Of a stretch of 64,000 bases of DNA, positions 27,775 to 37,424 are shown piece after piece (position 1 is the first letter of the stretch; every line of letters begins with the position of its first letter). The notes under the pieces were generated by a model. That model saw only the letters and a program-made list of their open reading frames with translations, was not told where the DNA came from and searched no databases. The stretch spans positions 682,001 to 746,000 of the forward strand of contig OZ241384.1 in assembly GCA_965200805.1 (NCBI GenBank), given 5' to 3'. Source of the DNA: MPNP01 sp026709725 (lineage in GTDB: Bacteria; Pseudomonadota; Alphaproteobacteria; Rhodobacterales; Rhodobacteraceae). The translations under genes were made by a program, and so were the position numbers.

Positions 27775-28866
27775 ATGTTTCTAAACATCAAAACACTTCT
27801 CTTTTGCGCGGCTGCCGCTGTTGCCGGTACGGCACCGTTTGCGGTCCAGGCCAACGATTTCACCCTGGAAGGCAAGACTGTGACGTGGATTGTTGGCTTC
27901 AGCGAGGGTGGGGGCACTGATCGCTTGACCCGTGTCCTGCAAACCAAGCTGAGCGACCACCTGCCGGGCAATCCGAATGTCATTGTCCTGAACAAGCCGG
28001 GTGGGGGCTCCGTTATCGCTTCCAACGATTTCCACAAAAATGCTCCGGCCGATGGCACGACGCTGATCATGGCCTCGACCTCGACCCTGTTGCCGGTGCT
28101 GTTGGGCTCCAAGGTCGCTGAATATGATCCGAATGAATGGGTGGCCATCACCGGCTTTGCCCGCGGTGCAACAATGTATGCCATCAGTGATGAGCTGGGT
28201 CTCAGCGGCACCGACATGCAGGCCGACTATGAGGCACTGAAATCGGCCAACATTCGCTTCGGGACAGAAACACCGCTGTCAGCCGAACTGCTTGACTTTG
28301 TGTCCATGGAGATGCTGGGGGTTGATGCCCGCTATGTCTTCGGCCTGTCATCGAAAGATGCTGAAGCCGCTTTCCAGCGTGCGGAGATGAACGTGAACAC
28401 CGACAACACACGCTCATACCTCAAGGACTATGGCGACGACCCCAAGGTAAACCCGGTGTGGTCCTATGGCGTAATTGATGCCGCTGGTCAACTTCAGCGC
28501 GACCCGGACCTGCCGGATATCCCAACCTTCCCTGAATTCTACGAAGCCGTAAGGGGTGAATCTCCCTCAGGAACAGCTTATGAACTGCAAAAATCACTGA
28601 TGAACGCCAAGGTCATGCTATCCAAGGCCGTGATGCTGCCCAAAGGGACGCCAGACCATATCCGTGACGTATACATCAAGGCTCTCAAGGCCGTGACATC
28701 CGAGCCGGATGTGGTGGCCGCCCTGCCCCGTGAGATTGGTTCCATGCCTCTCAATTTCGGTGACGAGACCCAGCGAGCCATGGCCCTTGGGACCCAAATG
28801 GCGCCAGAGGTCCGCGCGTGGGCAGCACGGTTCCTTGAGGAGCGGTTCGACACATCGCTCGACTGA
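27775..28866 (+). CDS. Tripartite tricarboxylate transporter binding protein (TctC-like)
   Basis: A 363-residue periplasmic binding protein of the TTT family. It has an N-terminal signal peptide (LFCAAAAVAGTAPFAVQA, cleavage near residue 26) and a Bug/TctC-like fold with VTWIVGFSEGGGTDRLTR (ligand loop) and NVIVLNKPGGGSVIASNDF. It starts with ATG after GGAGG. It delivers a di- or tricarboxylate to the membrane component encoded next. Divergent from the LysR gene and first gene of the catabolic locus. Confidence 0.88.
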   Translation: MFLNIKTLLFCAAAAVAGTAPFAVQANDFTLEGKTVTWIVGFSEGGGTDRLTRVLQTKLSDHLPGNPNVIVLNKPGGGSVIASNDFHKNAPADGTTLIMASTSTLLPVLLGSKVAEYDPNEWVAITGFARGATMYAISDELGLSGTDMQADYEALKSANIRFGTETPLSAELLDFVSMEMLGVDARYVFGLSSKDAEAAFQRAEMNVNTDNTRSYLKDYGDDPKVNPVWSYGVIDAAGQLQRDPDLPDIPTFPEFYEAVRGESPSGTAYELQKSLMNAKVMLSKAVMLPKGTPDHIRDVYIKALKAVTSEPDVVAALPREIGSMPLNFGDETQRAMALGTQMAPEVRAWAARFLEERFDTSLD

Positions 28867-28952
28867 GGCGCACAACGATCGCACGAGACGGGGCGGTCTG
28901 CGACTGCCCTGTCCTGTCCTGTCTGCAGTTCCTGATTGGACCGGCACTGTCA

Positions 28953-28979
28953 TGATGACTATCGCGATAGATGTCATCA
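28953..28979. promoter_or_regulatory. Hairpin between tctC and tctA
   Basis: TGATGAC (28953-28959) and GTCATCA (28973-28979) form a stem enclosing the palindrome CTATCGCGATAG (28959-28970). It lies 87 bases after the binding-protein gene and about 50 before the permease start. Such a hairpin could protect the upstream message and set the higher dose of the binding protein. Confidence 0.5.
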
Positions 28980-29027
28980 GAATCGAACGGGAGCTCCGGA
29001 CCCGCTGCGCACGGTGGTGCTAGCGAC

Positions 29028-31001
29028 ATGGCGGAATCAGCACTTCTGGCCCTTGCCCAGTTGACCACGACCGGGACACTGCTGGCATTGTTTACCGGTG
29101 TCGTGGTCGGTCTCATCGTCGGTATCCTGCCGGGATTGGGTGGAACGGCCGGTCTTGCCCTGCTGTTGCCGCTGGTCTTCGGGATGGACCCGAATGCGGC
29201 TCTGGCATTGATGATTGGTCTCGTCGCCGTGACCACGACGTCGGACACATTTCCTGCCGTCCTCATGGGCATACCCGGAACATCAGGATCACAGGCCACT
29301 GTCCTTGACGGCTTCCCAATGACAAAGAAGGGAGGGGGAACGCGGGCACTGTCCATCGCATTCGTATCCTCGCTTGTTGGTGGAGTCTTTGGTGCATTCG
29401 TTTTGTCATTTGCGGTGTATTTCGCCCAGCCCGTAATCCTGCAGATCGGTTTTGGTGAGCAGTTCATGCTTGTCATTCTGGCCCTTTCCATGGTGGGGAT
29501 CCTGACGGGCAGCAACATATGGAAGGGTCTCGCGGCCTGTTCCCTGGGACTCCTCCTGGGAGCGTTGGGGTCGGCGCCACTCTCGGGTGTCCAGCGAGCG
29601 ACTTTCGGGGTGGAATACCTCCTGGATCCCTTGCCACTGGTCGTCATGGGTCTCGCGATGTTTGCAACGCCCGAGATCGTTGACCTGCTACGGCGTCAAT
29701 CAAGCATTTCCGAAACAGGCACACTGTCAGCAACCGGCTGGCTGCAGGGTCTCAAGGACTGGGGACATAACTGGTGGCTTGCACTGCGCTGCTCAATGAT
29801 CGGCTCAATCATCGGAGCATTGCCCGGTCTCGGCGGCAGTGTTGTTGACTGGATTGCCTACGGACATGCTGTTCAGTCTACCAAAAATCGTGAATCCTAC
29901 GGAACCGGAGATCCCCGGGGCATTGTCGCACCCGAATCAGCCAATAATGCCAAGGAAGGCGGCGCATTGATCCCCACCCTGCTTCTCGGCATCCCGGGTT
30001 CGGGCAGCATGGCCATCCTTCTCGGCGGACTGGTCCTGATCGGTATTGAGCCAGGAAAGGACATGATCGACAACAACATGGACAAGGTCTATCTGATGAT
30101 CTGGTCCATTGCTGCCGCGAACATCCTTGGTGCGGGGATCTGCTTCTTCCTGGCACCACAGATCGCCCGAATTACAACAATGCGTTATGTCCTGATTGCG
30201 CCGTTCATGATCGGACTGATCTTTTTCGCCGCCTTTCAGGCGACCCGCAGTTGGGGCGACCTGATTGCTCTTCTGCTCTTGAGCATACTTGCAATCTATA
30301 TGAAACGGTTCGGTTGGTCGCGGCCAGCGCTTCTGATCGGTTTCGTCCTCTCAGAACGCGTTGAAGCGTCGGTCTATCAAACCGTGACGCTCTACGGGAT
30401 CACATTCCTTGAGCGACCGATCGTGCTTGTTCTGCTGGCTCTGACCCTCACATCGATCGCGCTGGCCATTCTCTTCAAGCCATCGGCTGCAGAAGCCGTG
30501 ACGGAGGAGGGCCCGCACACGCATCGACAACTCGGACCCCAGTGGCTCTTCATTCTCGGCGTCATCGCCCTTGCCGTCTACATTCTTGTCGACGGACTCC
30601 AGTTCAACCGCCTGACCGGTCTGTTTCCGATGGTGGCATCAATCAGCACGCTGGTCTTTCTAACCCCCGTTGTCATGACGATGCTGAGATGGCGGGCACC
30701 ATCCGGTTTCTTCTATGATCACGAGCGCACCGCGGCGTCCGCTTCTGGTCGCTCCGCCGAGTTCTACATTGGCATGATACTCGTCATGCTGCTAGTGTCC
30801 GGTCTGATTGGCTTTGTTCTGGGCATTGCCACGTTCATTGCCTTCTTCCTGTACCGAAGTGCGGAGCAGCCCTGGTGGAAATCCGTACTTGGTGGGGCGG
30901 GATTCGTTCTGTTTCTTGCCATTCTTTCCGATCAACTTACGTTGCGATATCCAACAGGCTTGCTCCAGATGTTCGTCTCGCTTCCCTGGCCACTGCAATA
31001 G
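29028..31001 (+). CDS. Tripartite tricarboxylate transporter permease, TctA fused to TctB-like domain
   Basis: Integral membrane protein. I start it at the ATG 29028 (657 residues) because the residues before it are polar and unrelated; an ATG at 28971 is the alternative. The first ~500 residues are a TctA permease with the two conserved glycine-rich segments GLIVGILPGLGGTAGLALLL and GSIIGALPGLGGSVVDWIAY plus LLLGIPGSGSMAIL. The last ~150 residues (from HTHRQLGPQWLFILGVIALA) add four hydrophobic segments and look like the small TctB subunit. Usually TctB is a separate gene between tctC and tctA; none is present here, so the fusion fills the gap. It is followed 11 bases later by an MmgE/PrpD gene. 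Confidence 0.86.
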   Translation: MAESALLALAQLTTTGTLLALFTGVVVGLIVGILPGLGGTAGLALLLPLVFGMDPNAALALMIGLVAVTTTSDTFPAVLMGIPGTSGSQATVLDGFPMTKKGGGTRALSIAFVSSLVGGVFGAFVLSFAVYFAQPVILQIGFGEQFMLVILALSMVGILTGSNIWKGLAACSLGLLLGALGSAPLSGVQRATFGVEYLLDPLPLVVMGLAMFATPEIVDLLRRQSSISETGTLSATGWLQGLKDWGHNWWLALRCSMIGSIIGALPGLGGSVVDWIAYGHAVQSTKNRESYGTGDPRGIVAPESANNAKEGGALIPTLLLGIPGSGSMAILLGGLVLIGIEPGKDMIDNNMDKVYLMIWSIAAANILGAGICFFLAPQIARITTMRYVLIAPFMIGLIFFAAFQATRSWGDLIALLLLSILAIYMKRFGWSRPALLIGFVLSERVEASVYQTVTLYGITFLERPIVLVLLALTLTSIALAILFKPSAAEAVTEEGPHTHRQLGPQWLFILGVIALAVYILVDGLQFNRLTGLFPMVASISTLVFLTPVVMTMLRWRAPSGFFYDHERTAASASGRSAEFYIGMILVMLLVSGLIGFVLGIATFIAFFLYRSAEQPWWKSVLGGAGFVLFLAILSDQLTLRYPTGLLQMFVSLPWPLQ

Positions 31002-31012
31002 GAGCCAACACC

Positions 31013-32425
31013 ATGCTGACCGATTCGATTCATGAGAGCGTGACAGACGAGCTCGTGGCCTTTGCCATCAGAACCCGCCTTGCCGACCTGCCAGAGGAGA
31101 CGATTGCAATTGCCAAACGGTGCATTATTGATGGCACGGCCGTGATGATCGCAGGGTCAATGACACCCGCCGCCGCCATTCTGCGCACCTTCGCCCGCGA
31201 GGTCGGCGGGACTCCCAGGGCCCGCACATTAGGGAAAGACTCAATGCGGATTCCGGTGCATCTGGCCGCACAGGTCAACGGGATTGCCGGGCATGCACTT
31301 GACTGGGACGATACGGCTCTTTCCGAAGACAAATGCCGTTCGGTCCTCCTCCATCCAACGATACAACCCCTTGCTGCTGGCTACGCGGTGGGTGAGGAGC
31401 TGAGGGTTGCGACAAAGGACATCCTTGCGGCATTCATCATCGGCTTCGAAGTTCAAGTCAAGATTGCCGAGGCCATCAGCGCAGAACATTTCACCGGCGG
31501 CAGAGGGTTTCATTCCAGCGGCACCATCGGGATTTTCGGAGCGACCGTGACAGCCAGCAGACTGTTGGGGCTTAACACCCGACAGACATCCAATGCCATG
31601 GCGATAGCATCGACAATGGCAGCGGGCGTCGGTGCCAATCACGGCACGATGGCCAAGCCGCTGAACATGTCCCGAGCAGCCGAGAATGGTGTGTCTGCGG
31701 CCAAGTTTGCCGCAATGGGCATGGATGGACCAGCACATGCCCTGGAAGCGGGGCGGGGATTTTTTGAAGCGTTCGGGGGTGGCTATGAACCGGAGAGGAT
31801 CATCGGGAGGATGGGCAATCCTTTCGCCATCATTTCCCCCGGTGTCTCAATCAAGCCATACCCAAGCGGCGTTGTAGGCCATCCGGGCATGGACACAATG
31901 AAAAAATTGGTGGAGCAGCATGACATCAAGCCCGAAGCGGTCAAATCGGTCAGCGTTCGGACCGGCTCCAATGTCATCACACCCGGTCCCTTGCGCATCC
32001 CGCACGCTAACACCGCACTGGAAGCCAAGTTTTGTATTGCCTTTCAGATGGCCAGCATCCTCCTGCGCCGCAAGGCCGGACTCTCCGAATTTTCGGATGA
32101 ATTCGTTCAGTCTCCCGCATGTCAGGACATGCAGAGGCGGGTGGATGTTGCCACTGATCCGGCGATCGACGCATTGGGCAAAGACAAAATCGTTTTCAAG
32201 ATCACCCTCACCATGCAGGATGGAGCGACGCTCAGCGAAGAATCTGATCGACATTACCGCGGCGGACCCCGAAATCCCCTGTCAGATGCGGAACTGGCAG
32301 ACAAGTTCCGGGATGCAGCCCAATATGTCCTTGATGCAGACAGCATTGAGGCCTTCCTGACATTGGCTGGACGTTTCGAGAGTCTGTCTGATCTGGATCA
32401 GATACTGGATACGGTCACAGTGTAG
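31013..32425 (+). CDS. MmgE/PrpD family protein 1
   Basis: A 470-residue member of the MmgE/PrpD family, which includes 2-methylcitrate dehydratase (PrpD) and cis-aconitate decarboxylase. The start is an ATG with GGAG eight bases before it. Typical segments: AKRCIIDGTAVMIAGS, NGIAGHALDWDDTA (31-kDa helical domain, Asp-Asp near the active site), GVSIKPYPSGVVGHPGMD (family lysine/tyrosine loop). It follows the permease by 11 bases and its stop overlaps the next family member. In a tricarballylate or aconitate pathway it could act on cis-aconitate or a related acid; the exact reaction is inference. Confidence 0.85.
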   Translation: MLTDSIHESVTDELVAFAIRTRLADLPEETIAIAKRCIIDGTAVMIAGSMTPAAAILRTFAREVGGTPRARTLGKDSMRIPVHLAAQVNGIAGHALDWDDTALSEDKCRSVLLHPTIQPLAAGYAVGEELRVATKDILAAFIIGFEVQVKIAEAISAEHFTGGRGFHSSGTIGIFGATVTASRLLGLNTRQTSNAMAIASTMAAGVGANHGTMAKPLNMSRAAENGVSAAKFAAMGMDGPAHALEAGRGFFEAFGGGYEPERIIGRMGNPFAIISPGVSIKPYPSGVVGHPGMDTMKKLVEQHDIKPEAVKSVSVRTGSNVITPGPLRIPHANTALEAKFCIAFQMASILLRRKAGLSEFSDEFVQSPACQDMQRRVDVATDPAIDALGKDKIVFKITLTMQDGATLSEESDRHYRGGPRNPLSDAELADKFRDAAQYVLDADSIEAFLTLAGRFESLSDLDQILDTVTV

Positions 32426-33807
32426 TGCCCAGAAACAACCCTGACATTCGGGCCCCAGCCGGAACAACGCAAACGATTGCGGCCTATCTCATCTCCACAG
32501 CAAACCGGGCCCTGCCTGCCCACATCTCGCTCAAGACCAAAATGCACCTGCTCGATTCGCTGGCAGCGATCATTTCGGGGTCCCGCCTCAAAGCCGGAAT
32601 GCTGGCAGCGGATTTCGTTGTCGCGCAGGGGGGCAATCCCGAATCAGTCGTGTGGGGAACCCGTCTCCGCACAACAGCCATCAATGCAGCACTGGCCAAC
32701 GGAATGGCGGCGCATGCCGACGAGACCGATGATTCGCATCTTGCCGGACGTTTCCATCCCGGATGCGCTGTTGTCCCCGCTGCACTGGCAGTTGGCGAGG
32801 CACGGGCAAAGAGTGGCCCGGCTGTCCTCGCGGCCATCGCCGCTGGCTACGATATTGGAGCCCGTTTTTCGATCACCCTTGGCGTAACCGGACCGAGGAC
32901 GATCACCCACAGCACCCACAGCATCGGCGCACTCTTCGGTGCCACGGCCTCAGCCATCGTCCTCATGGACTTCACCGTCGAAGAAGCCTGCTCTGCCCTC
33001 TCCTATGCCGTGCAGCAGGCAAGCGGGATTCCCTATTGGGAAAGGGATTGCGAGCATGTCGAAAAGGCATTCGATTTTGGAGGCATGGGTGCCCGCAATG
33101 GTGTGGCGGCGGCAGTGATGGTTGCCGCAGGGATGACGGGCGTCCAGGACCCACTTGAGGGGCCCTTGAACTACCTTGCGGCCTTCGCGGAAGATGCCGA
33201 TCCGGATGCGCTGGTTCTGGACCTTGGGTCCCGCTTCGAAATCATGGAGGCCTCGATCAAGAAATGGTGCGTCGGGTCGCCCATCCAGTCCGCTCTGGAT
33301 GCCGTGATGGCTCTGCTTGACCAGGGGCTGGACGTCGACAGTATTGAGGCGATCACTCTCATCATGCCGGATGATCGGCTGATGATTGTTGACAACCGGG
33401 ACATGCCGAATGTCTGTCTGCAGCATCTGGTTGCCGTATGTCTGCTTGATGGCGACCTGACCTTCGAATCCTGCCATGATGCTGCCCGAATGTCCGACCC
33501 GGCCGTTCATGCCCTGCGCGACCGGATGACCGTTGTTCCATCCGGCGGGCTTGCACGGGCAAAACCCGCACGGCAGGCCATTCTGGAGATTCGTACACGG
33601 GATGGCGCAACCCATCGCCATCATACGACCACCGTCAGCGGCACACCCTCAAGCCCCATGTCAAAAGACGAGGTTCAGGCCAAAGCCCTGGACCTGATTT
33701 CTCCTTTGACTGGAACGATGTCTGCCCGATCACTTGCCGCGGCCGTCTGGAATCTTGATCAGATCGAGGACATCAACGACCTGTCAGGGACGCTGATTGA
33801 CAGGTGA
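32425..33807 (+). CDS. MmgE/PrpD family protein 2
   Basis: A second, diverged MmgE/PrpD protein (460 residues) starting at a GTG that shares one base with the stop of the first (TAGTG), a tight translational coupling. Features: TKMHLLDSLAAIISGSRLKA, NGMAAHADETDDSHL (the counterpart of AGHALDWDD), ITHSTHSIGALFGATASAIV, MEASIKKWCVGSPIQSALDA. The two proteins differ clearly in sequence, so this is an old duplication with divided roles or a heteromeric enzyme rather than a recent copy. Substrate as for its neighbour. Confidence 0.85.
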   Translation: MPRNNPDIRAPAGTTQTIAAYLISTANRALPAHISLKTKMHLLDSLAAIISGSRLKAGMLAADFVVAQGGNPESVVWGTRLRTTAINAALANGMAAHADETDDSHLAGRFHPGCAVVPAALAVGEARAKSGPAVLAAIAAGYDIGARFSITLGVTGPRTITHSTHSIGALFGATASAIVLMDFTVEEACSALSYAVQQASGIPYWERDCEHVEKAFDFGGMGARNGVAAAVMVAAGMTGVQDPLEGPLNYLAAFAEDADPDALVLDLGSRFEIMEASIKKWCVGSPIQSALDAVMALLDQGLDVDSIEAITLIMPDDRLMIVDNRDMPNVCLQHLVAVCLLDGDLTFESCHDAARMSDPAVHALRDRMTVVPSGGLARAKPARQAILEIRTRDGATHRHHTTTVSGTPSSPMSKDEVQAKALDLISPLTGTMSARSLAAAVWNLDQIEDINDLSGTLIDR

Positions 33808-33990
33808 GGGTTATGACACTCCCGGTCTTTTTCTGTCGGGTCGGGCAGGCATGACCTGCACAGGGTCTGATGACACTGTTCGCCCCGAAATCATCGGTGA
33901 GGACCATCATGCAGGACCCCACATTGTCATCGATCACACCGATAGGCAGTTCAGAATCAACACGGACTGTTGGGTCCAGCGGTCTCCGTG

Positions 33991-34734
33991 ATGGGAGTTG
34001 AGGCTGTCGTGGTCGCTCTGGCTGCCTTTGCCGGCTCACTCGTCAGTGGGCTTGGAGGCTTTGGCGGATCCTTCATCATCGTCATTGTCCTGACCCCTTT
34101 CGTTGGCGCAAAATCTGTCATTCCATTGATTGCGGTCTATGCCATTTGCGCCAATATCTCTCGTGTTGCTGTTTATCGACGATCCATTGTCTGGAAACCG
34201 GCAGTTCAGTTCACCATGGCATCATTACCAGGTGTAGTGCTGGGGACCCGGTTTCTGAAGGAGATCCCCGATGTCATCTTCCTGGGCTTCATGGGTGCAA
34301 CGCTGATTCTGATTCTTCCGACCCGGCGGTACCTGAAGTCGAGAACATTCAGACCCGGCCTCAAGACCCTTGCGGGTCTGGGCCTCTTCTTTGGCTTCAT
34401 CAGCGGAACCGCGGCGGGATCCGGGATGTTCGTCATCGCCTTCTTCAACTGCATTGGTCTGAGCGGGCCACGGCTGCTGGGGACCGACGCGGTGATCGGC
34501 CTTGTCAACGCCATCACACGATCCGGAGCCTTTCTGGGCTTGGGGTTGCTCGACACCCATCTCGTTCTGCTTGGCATGTTCATGGGCATCATGACCGTTC
34601 CCGGCACATGGGTTGCCAGCCAGCTGGTTGCCCGCATGGGGACACGAATTCATGATCGCTTGATCGAGATTCTCATTGCTGCCGCAGGCTTCTTCTTCAT
34701 CAGCCATGCAATTCTGCATGCCGCTCAATCATAG
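33991..34734 (+). CDS. TauE/SafE family membrane protein
   Basis: A 247-residue membrane protein from ATG 33991, with a GTG one codon earlier as an alternative. It has the two-fold TauE/SafE repeat: AAFAGSLVSGLGGFGGSFII near the N-terminus and FFGFISGTAAGSGMFVIAF in the middle, about seven or eight helices in total. Family members export sulfite, sulfoacetate or other small organic anions. Its place inside a carboxylate locus suggests export or exchange of an organic acid. It is separated from the preceding gene by about 180 bases and from tcuA by about 240, so it may have its own promoter. Confidence 0.85.
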   Translation: MGVEAVVVALAAFAGSLVSGLGGFGGSFIIVIVLTPFVGAKSVIPLIAVYAICANISRVAVYRRSIVWKPAVQFTMASLPGVVLGTRFLKEIPDVIFLGFMGATLILILPTRRYLKSRTFRPGLKTLAGLGLFFGFISGTAAGSGMFVIAFFNCIGLSGPRLLGTDAVIGLVNAITRSGAFLGLGLLDTHLVLLGMFMGIMTVPGTWVASQLVARMGTRIHDRLIEILIAAAGFFFISHAILHAAQS

Positions 34735-34975
34735 GCAGAAAAGGTGTGCGGCCATGGCATCAATCCAATCACCAGGCGTGCCCACTGCGAGGACCGCAAA
34801 GCGTGGCTTCGCCCGTATATTCCAGCAGCATCATGCCAACTCGTCAATGCCGGAATGGCCTGCTCGCTGGCGTGTCAGGATGGTCTTGCAGGATGGAGAA
34901 ACACCTTATATCCAAATGGCGGTGTGAGATGAAGTCGAAGTTGCCACGACTGGTTGGCTGCAGGAGAATTCCAGG

Positions 34976-36358
34976 GTGACGGATCCCGATGTCGTCATTG
35001 TCGGGGGTGGAAATGCCGGACTCTGCGCAGCACTCACAGCAGCAGAAGCAGGGTCACGCGTACTGATCCTTGAAGTTGCGCCCAAGCCCCTGCGGGGTGG
35101 CAATTCACGGCATACCCGGAATTTCCGCTGCCACCATTCGGGGCCCCTTGGTCCATTGATCGAAAGTTACGGCGAGGATGAGTATTTCGCCGACCTCTTG
35201 AAGGTTACGGGCGGCAAGACAGATACGGATCTTGCCCGTCTGGTCATTCGTGAATCGGAGGGCTGCCTGTCCTGGATGAGCGCGCATGGTGTCCGGTTCC
35301 AGGCACCGCTGGCAGGCACCCTCTCACTGGCGCGGACCAACGCGTTTTTCCTGGGCGGCGGCAAAGGGCTTGTCAATGCCTATTACCGGACAGCGGCGGC
35401 ACTGGGCGTCGATGTGCTCTATGAGGCAAAGGTAACGCATCTTGATCGGGTTGATGATCGGATCGTGGCCGTGGAGTATGAGCACGGCGATACAGTCCAT
35501 CGGATCAACCCCAAGGCGGTTGTGGTGGCTGCGGGCGGCTTTCAGGCCGACCGCAACTGGCTGGCAAGGGTCTGGGGACCCGCGGCCTGGAATTTTTTGA
35601 TCCGGGGGACACCTTACAACCGGGGCGAGGTGCTTGCCGATTTGCTTGGACAGGGAGTCGATCAAATCGGTGATCCCACCCAGTGTCATGCAGTGGCGAT
35701 TGACGGGCGGGCACCGCAATATGATGGAGGCATCGTGACCCGTCTCGACTGCGTACCATTCTCGATTGTGGTCAACCGCAATGGAGAACGTTTCCATGAT
35801 GAAGGCGAGGATCTCTGGCCCAAACGCTATGCGATCTGGGGTCGCCTCGTGGCTGCCCAACCCGATCAGGAGTGTTTTGCCATCATTGATTCCAAATCAC
35901 TCGCGCTGTTCATGCCCTCGGTCTTCCCACCGATCCAGGCCCAATCAATCCCCGAACTTGCCGGTATTCTTGGCTTGTCGCCCGCTCGCCTGATCACGAC
36001 GGTTACGGAGTTCAACGCTGCCTGCGGTGATACGGCGGGGTTCAGCCCCACTGAACTTGATGGCATTGCAACGACCGGATTAAACCCACCGAAGACCAAC
36101 TGGGCTCGCCCGATCAACATGCCTCCCTATTTCGCCTATAGTCTGCGCCCCGGCGTCACGTTCACCTATCTCGGTCTCAAGGTCGACACGGCGGCCCAGT
36201 GCAGCGTCGACCAGCGACCGGTCAGGAACCTCTGGGCAGCTGGCGAGACAATGGCGGGCTCAATCCTGGGGCAGGGATATCTTGCCGGTTTTGGTATGGC
36301 AATCGGAACCGTCTTCGGACGAATCGCAGGTCGGGAAGCGGCAGCTCATGCACGATAA
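34976..36358 (+). CDS. tcuA: FAD-dependent tricarballylate dehydrogenase TcuA
   Basis: A 460-residue flavoprotein of the fumarate reductase/succinate dehydrogenase family. It starts at a GTG preceded by AGGAG at nine bases. The N-terminal dinucleotide motif is VVIVGGGNAGLCAALTAAEA with acidic LEVAP after it; the covalent/non-covalent FAD region RGGNSRHTRNFR, substrate domain (GERFHDEGEDLW) and C-terminal FAD segment NLWAAGETMAGSILGQGYLA are all present. TcuA oxidises tricarballylate to cis-aconitate and needs TcuB to pass the electrons on. The tcuB gene overlaps its 3' end by 11 bases, which supports the assignment. Confidence 0.9.
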   Translation: MTDPDVVIVGGGNAGLCAALTAAEAGSRVLILEVAPKPLRGGNSRHTRNFRCHHSGPLGPLIESYGEDEYFADLLKVTGGKTDTDLARLVIRESEGCLSWMSAHGVRFQAPLAGTLSLARTNAFFLGGGKGLVNAYYRTAAALGVDVLYEAKVTHLDRVDDRIVAVEYEHGDTVHRINPKAVVVAAGGFQADRNWLARVWGPAAWNFLIRGTPYNRGEVLADLLGQGVDQIGDPTQCHAVAIDGRAPQYDGGIVTRLDCVPFSIVVNRNGERFHDEGEDLWPKRYAIWGRLVAAQPDQECFAIIDSKSLALFMPSVFPPIQAQSIPELAGILGLSPARLITTVTEFNAACGDTAGFSPTELDGIATTGLNPPKTNWARPINMPPYFAYSLRPGVTFTYLGLKVDTAAQCSVDQRPVRNLWAAGETMAGSILGQGYLAGFGMAIGTVFGRIAGREAAAHAR

Positions 36359-37424
36359 TGTGTTTGAGGAAGCCCGGCGGCAAGCCGTGATCTGCAATGC
36401 CTGTCGCTACTGCGAGGGCTATTGTTCGGTGTTCCCGGCCCTGCAGCGTCATCGTGCATTCCCCGATGCAGAGCTGACCCAACTCGCCAACCTCTGTCAC
36501 AACTGCCGAGGCTGCTACTATGCCTGCCAGTATGCGGAACCCCACGAATTCGCTGTCAACCTGCCCCGGGCCATGGCCGAGGTACGGCATGAAAGCTGGA
36601 AATCCCTGACCTGGCCCCGGGGCCTTGCCGGGTGCTTCGAGAGGTCAGGTGTTGCCATCAGCTGCGGACTGGTGTTGGGGATTGCACTGATCCTGGCTCT
36701 GGCACAAGCGGTGCAGCCAGCAAGTGGTGCGGGCTTCTACGCGTACATATCGCATGGTCTCATGGTAGCAATCTTTGCTCCCGCCTTTGTCTTGCCACTG
36801 CTAACTCTGGTCATCTCGCTTCGACGATACTGGCGCACGGTTGGCGGCGGCCCATGCACACTCGGCGATTTCTGGCAGGCCTGCCTTGCCGCAGGCCGCA
36901 TGCACAATCTTGCCGGCGGCCACGGGGATGGATGCAATTTTGAGGATGAAGACCGTTTCAGCCAGACCCGGCGGCATTGCCATCAAGCAACCTTTTACGG
37001 CTTCCTGCTTTGTTTTGCCGCAACCACAAGCGGAACAATCCTGCATTATGGCTTTGGCCTGGAAGCACCATACGGATTTTTTAGCCTCCCCAAACTTCTC
37101 GGGGTCCCCGGCGGCATCCTGCTCTGCGTCGGCTGCGGGGGATTGGCATTACTGAAACTCCGGGCCGACCGCAACCTCGGCGTCGCCCGCATCTGGGGTG
37201 GGGAGATGGCATTTGTATTGTTGCTCTTTTTTGTCAGTGCCTCCGGCCTGCTCCTCTATGCAGCGACGGGTTTGGCGGTCGTCGCCTGGCTTTTGCCGCT
37301 TCATCTTGGCAGCGTGCTGGCATTTTTTCTGCTGACACCGTATTCCAAGATGGTGCATGGCTTCTATCGCATGGCGGCCCTCACACGGGATGCCGCAACA
37401 CGGCGCATGGCAGCCAGCAAATAG
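36348..37424 (+). CDS. tcuB: Tricarballylate utilisation membrane iron-sulfur protein TcuB
   Basis: A 358-residue protein starting at the ATG inside the end of tcuA. The N-terminal soluble part has two ferredoxin-like cysteine clusters: CNACRYCEGYCSVFPA and CHNCRGCYYACQY. The remainder has about six membrane helices with conserved histidines (for example HCHQATFYGF, LHYGFGLEAPYGFF) that may hold haem, as in related CitB/TcuB proteins. It re-oxidises the FAD of TcuA and passes electrons to the quinone pool. The overlap guarantees coupled expression. Confidence 0.9.
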   Translation: MHDNVFEEARRQAVICNACRYCEGYCSVFPALQRHRAFPDAELTQLANLCHNCRGCYYACQYAEPHEFAVNLPRAMAEVRHESWKSLTWPRGLAGCFERSGVAISCGLVLGIALILALAQAVQPASGAGFYAYISHGLMVAIFAPAFVLPLLTLVISLRRYWRTVGGGPCTLGDFWQACLAAGRMHNLAGGHGDGCNFEDEDRFSQTRRHCHQATFYGFLLCFAATTSGTILHYGFGLEAPYGFFSLPKLLGVPGGILLCVGCGGLALLKLRADRNLGVARIWGGEMAFVLLLFFVSASGLLLYAATGLAVVAWLLPLHLGSVLAFFLLTPYSKMVHGFYRMAALTRDAATRRMAASK

